6,592 bases of DNA from Bryobacterales bacterium. Lineage in GTDB: Bacteria; Acidobacteriota; Terriglobia; Bryobacterales; Bryobacteraceae. Positions within the stretch are counted from its first letter, which is position 1, and each line of letters starts with the position of its first letter. The DNA lies in assembly GCA_016880505.1 (NCBI GenBank), contig JAEHDI010000442.1:1-6592 (forward strand), written 5' to 3'. The notes below the pieces were generated by a model. The model did no database searches. It worked only from the letters and a program-made list of their open reading frames with translations, and was not told the origin of the DNA. Of this stretch, positions 4,821 through 6,592 are shown in pieces. The translations under genes and the position numbers were made by a program.

Positions 4821-6592
4821 TTGGCGAGCACACGCATTGGATCGCAGGCGGACGTAGAGTTGCTGGGCCGTTTGGGCGGCATTGAGCCGGAAACGTTGCT
4901 GCGCGCGTTCCGGGTCATGCTCCTATCCCGGCGGATCGATGACCGGGAGATCCTCCTCAAGCGGCAAAGCCGCGTGTACTTCCAAATTAACGGCTGCGGG
5001 CACGAGGCCGTCTCCGCCGCGGCGGGAATGGCGCTTCGACCCGAGCACGACTGGTTTTATCCGTACTACCGCGACCGCGCGATGTGCCTGGCGCTCGGAG
5101 TGACGGCGCACGAAATGCTCCTTGCTTCGGTGGGCGCAGCCGGCGACCCGGCGTCCGGAGGACGGCAGATGCCGTCGCATTGGGGCTCGCAACGGCTGAA
5201 CATCGTGAGCCAGTCGTCGCCGACGGGAACACAATTCCTACAGGCGGTGGGATGCGCGGAGGCAGCGCGACTCCTGAACCCGGAGAGCGACGAGGTTACG
5301 GTGGTCACTGCCGGTGACGGCGCTACCAGTGAGGGCGAATTCTGGGAATCGCTGAACATTGCGTGCCTGGACAAGCTTCCCGTGCTGATCCTGATCGAAG
5401 ACAACCAATACGCCATCTCCGTGCCGATCGAGAAACAGACCGCGGGAGGCAGCATTTCGAAACTCGTACGCGACTTTCCGGGGTTGCTGTGTCTGGAGGT
5501 GGACGGATGCGACTTTGTCGCGTCGTACAACACGCTGCGCGAGGCGGTGGAATGGTGCCGGTTGCGCAAGGGTCCCGCCCTGGTTCATGCACACGTGATC
5601 CGGCCGTATTCGCACTCATTGTCTGATGACGAGCGCCACTACCGGCCTCCATCGGAGAGGGAGGCGGATGCGGAGCGCGACCCAATTGCTGCTTTTCCCA
5701 AGTGGCTGGTGGCAGAAGGCGTAGCGGACCCCCGTACTCTCCAGCGGATCGCTCATGAGGTGGAGGAGGAGATCCAAGAAGCGACGGAGAAGGCACTCCA
5801 AGAGCCGGCTCCAGCCCCGGCGACGGCCCAGTTCCACCTGTACTCCGACAAGGTGGATCCCACCTCGGGCGAATTCTCAACGCCGGCACAGTTTTCAGGG
5901 CCGCCGCGGACCATGGTTGACGAGATCAATCTCACTCTGGCCGAAGAAATGCGCCGCGATCCACGGGTGGTCGTATTCGGGGAGGACGTCGCCGACTGCG
6001 GGCGCGAGCAGCACCTTCGCGAGGTCAAAGGTAAGGGTGGGGTTTTCAAAGCGACGCTCGGTCTGCAAACGGAGTTCGGAAATCAGCGGTGCTTCGACAC
6101 GCCGCTGGCCGAAGCGGCGATTGTGGGCAGAGCTGTTGGGCTGGCGACGCGGGGAGTGAAGGCCGTTGCAGAAATCCAGTTCTTCGACTACATCTGGCCG
6201 GCGATGATGCAGATTCGTGACGAACTGGCCACGATGCGCTGGCGATCCAATAATGCGTTTTCGTGTCCGGCGGTGATCCGTGTGGCAATCGGTGGCTACC
6301 TGACGGGCGGGGCCATGTATCACAGCCAGTGCGGTGAAGTGCTGTTCACGCACATCCCTGGGCTGCGGGTGCTGATGCCTTCGAACTCCCTGGACGCCTG
6401 CGGGTTGCTGCGCACGGCGATCCGGTGTGACGATCCGGTCCTTTTCCTGGAACACAAGCGCCTGTACAGGGAACCCTACAACCGGGCGCCTCACCCGGGG
6501 CCGGACTTCCTTATCCCGTTCGGGAAGGCCAGGGTGGTGAAGGCCGGCCGCGACCTTACGGTGGTTACGTATGGGGCGGTGGTGCAGAAGTC
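4821..6592 (+). CDS. Fused 2-oxoacid dehydrogenase E1 alpha-beta (branched-chain type), 3' end outside window
   Basis: A single open frame of 590 residues reaches the window edge; fused proteins of this kind are about 700 residues, so about 100 are missing. It is the thiamine-diphosphate decarboxylase (E1) of a cytoplasmic 2-oxoacid dehydrogenase complex, acylating the lipoyl group of E2. The alpha part (about 25-330) holds the ThDP/Mg motif GDGATSEGEFWESLN (165-179) ending in EDNQYAIS (193-200). RPYSHSLSDDERHYR resembles the branched-chain E1 alpha phosphorylation-loop motif GHHSTSDD and keeps one His. A linker (about 331-364) with EPAPAPATAQ leads to the beta part from Met365: FGEDVA gives Glu388, the expected cofactor-activating Glu; YHSQ gives His501; and the C-terminal transketolase domain begins near 568. 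The start is uncertain: TTG 4821 has a G6 run 6 nt upstream and suits the -10 at 4796. An in-frame ATG at 4785 lacks an RBS and would add 12 residues. ATG 4917 would cut into the first helix. Pyruvate or acetoin E1 are alternatives. Confidence 0.88.
   Translation, partial: MASTRIGSQADVELLGRLGGIEPETLLRAFRVMLLSRRIDDREILLKRQSRVYFQINGCGHEAVSAAAGMALRPEHDWFYPYYRDRAMCLALGVTAHEMLLASVGAAGDPASGGRQMPSHWGSQRLNIVSQSSPTGTQFLQAVGCAEAARLLNPESDEVTVVTAGDGATSEGEFWESLNIACLDKLPVLILIEDNQYAISVPIEKQTAGGSISKLVRDFPGLLCLEVDGCDFVASYNTLREAVEWCRLRKGPALVHAHVIRPYSHSLSDDERHYRPPSEREADAERDPIAAFPKWLVAEGVADPRTLQRIAHEVEEEIQEATEKALQEPAPAPATAQFHLYSDKVDPTSGEFSTPAQFSGPPRTMVDEINLTLAEEMRRDPRVVVFGEDVADCGREQHLREVKGKGGVFKATLGLQTEFGNQRCFDTPLAEAAIVGRAVGLATRGVKAVAEIQFFDYIWPAMMQIRDELATMRWRSNNAFSCPAVIRVAIGGYLTGGAMYHSQCGEVLFTHIPGLRVLMPSNSLDACGLLRTAIRCDDPVLFLEHKRLYREPYNRAPHPGPDFLIPFGKARVVKAGRDLTVVTYGAVVQK

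Noticed and set aside
4295..4885. 196-codon plus-strand open frame crossing the MFS start and the intergenic region
   Set aside because: It is mostly antisense to the MFS gene and runs in a different frame from E1. The translation has no recognisable domain and would conflict with both flanking genes.
5895..6494. 199-codon minus-strand open frame
   Set aside because: It is antisense to the E1 beta domain, whose plus-strand frame contains the GEDVA and YHSQ motifs.

Overview
The window is GC-rich, densely coding bacterial DNA. The gene content points to an Acidobacteriota soil bacterium of the Solibacter/Bryobacter type. The reasons are a Tat-exported Gfo/Idh/MocA oxidoreductase with an MRRREFLQAG-type leader, an RR-leader heparinase II/III-like lyase, an MFS_3 exporter and a fused E1 alpha-beta 2-oxoacid dehydrogenase. 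This assignment is inferred from gene types, not from a marker gene; Verrucomicrobiota or Planctomycetota are less likely alternatives.

Layout. (1) Positions 1-2115, minus strand: a two-gene operon. An ankyrin-repeat protein (2115 to 1441) overlaps by 4 bp (ATGA) a heparinase II/III-type polysaccharide lyase (1444 leftward), whose 3' end lies outside the window. (2) 2116-2190: a 75-bp divergent promoter region. (3) 2191-3342, plus strand: a Tat-exported Gfo/Idh/MocA oxidoreductase. (4) 3356-4708, minus strand: an MFS exporter that converges on the oxidoreductase with only 13 bp between the stop codons. (5) 4709-4820: a second divergent intergenic region with a G-rich putative ribosome binding site. 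(6) 4821-6592, plus strand: a thiamine-diphosphate-dependent E1 component with alpha and beta subunits fused in one reading frame, open at the right edge of the window.

How the genes fit together. The lyase and the oxidoreductase both carry twin-arginine leaders and are transcribed divergently from one short region. They may work together outside the cytoplasm on uronic-acid-containing or otherwise oxidised polysaccharides; this is inference. The ankyrin protein has no export signal but is translationally coupled to the lyase. The MFS exporter and the E1 gene look like separate transcription units. E1 would feed a 2-oxoacid dehydrogenase complex, probably branched-chain.

No RNA genes, CRISPR arrays, insertion sequences or attachment sites were seen. 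Several long open frames antisense to the real genes are high-GC shadows. The two edge genes are the true coding frames there even though neither has a stop codon inside the window. Nothing here is clearly a new system. The most interesting points are the ankyrin-lyase coupling, the divergent pair of Tat-exported carbohydrate enzymes, and the E1 fusion with its ambiguous non-ATG start.
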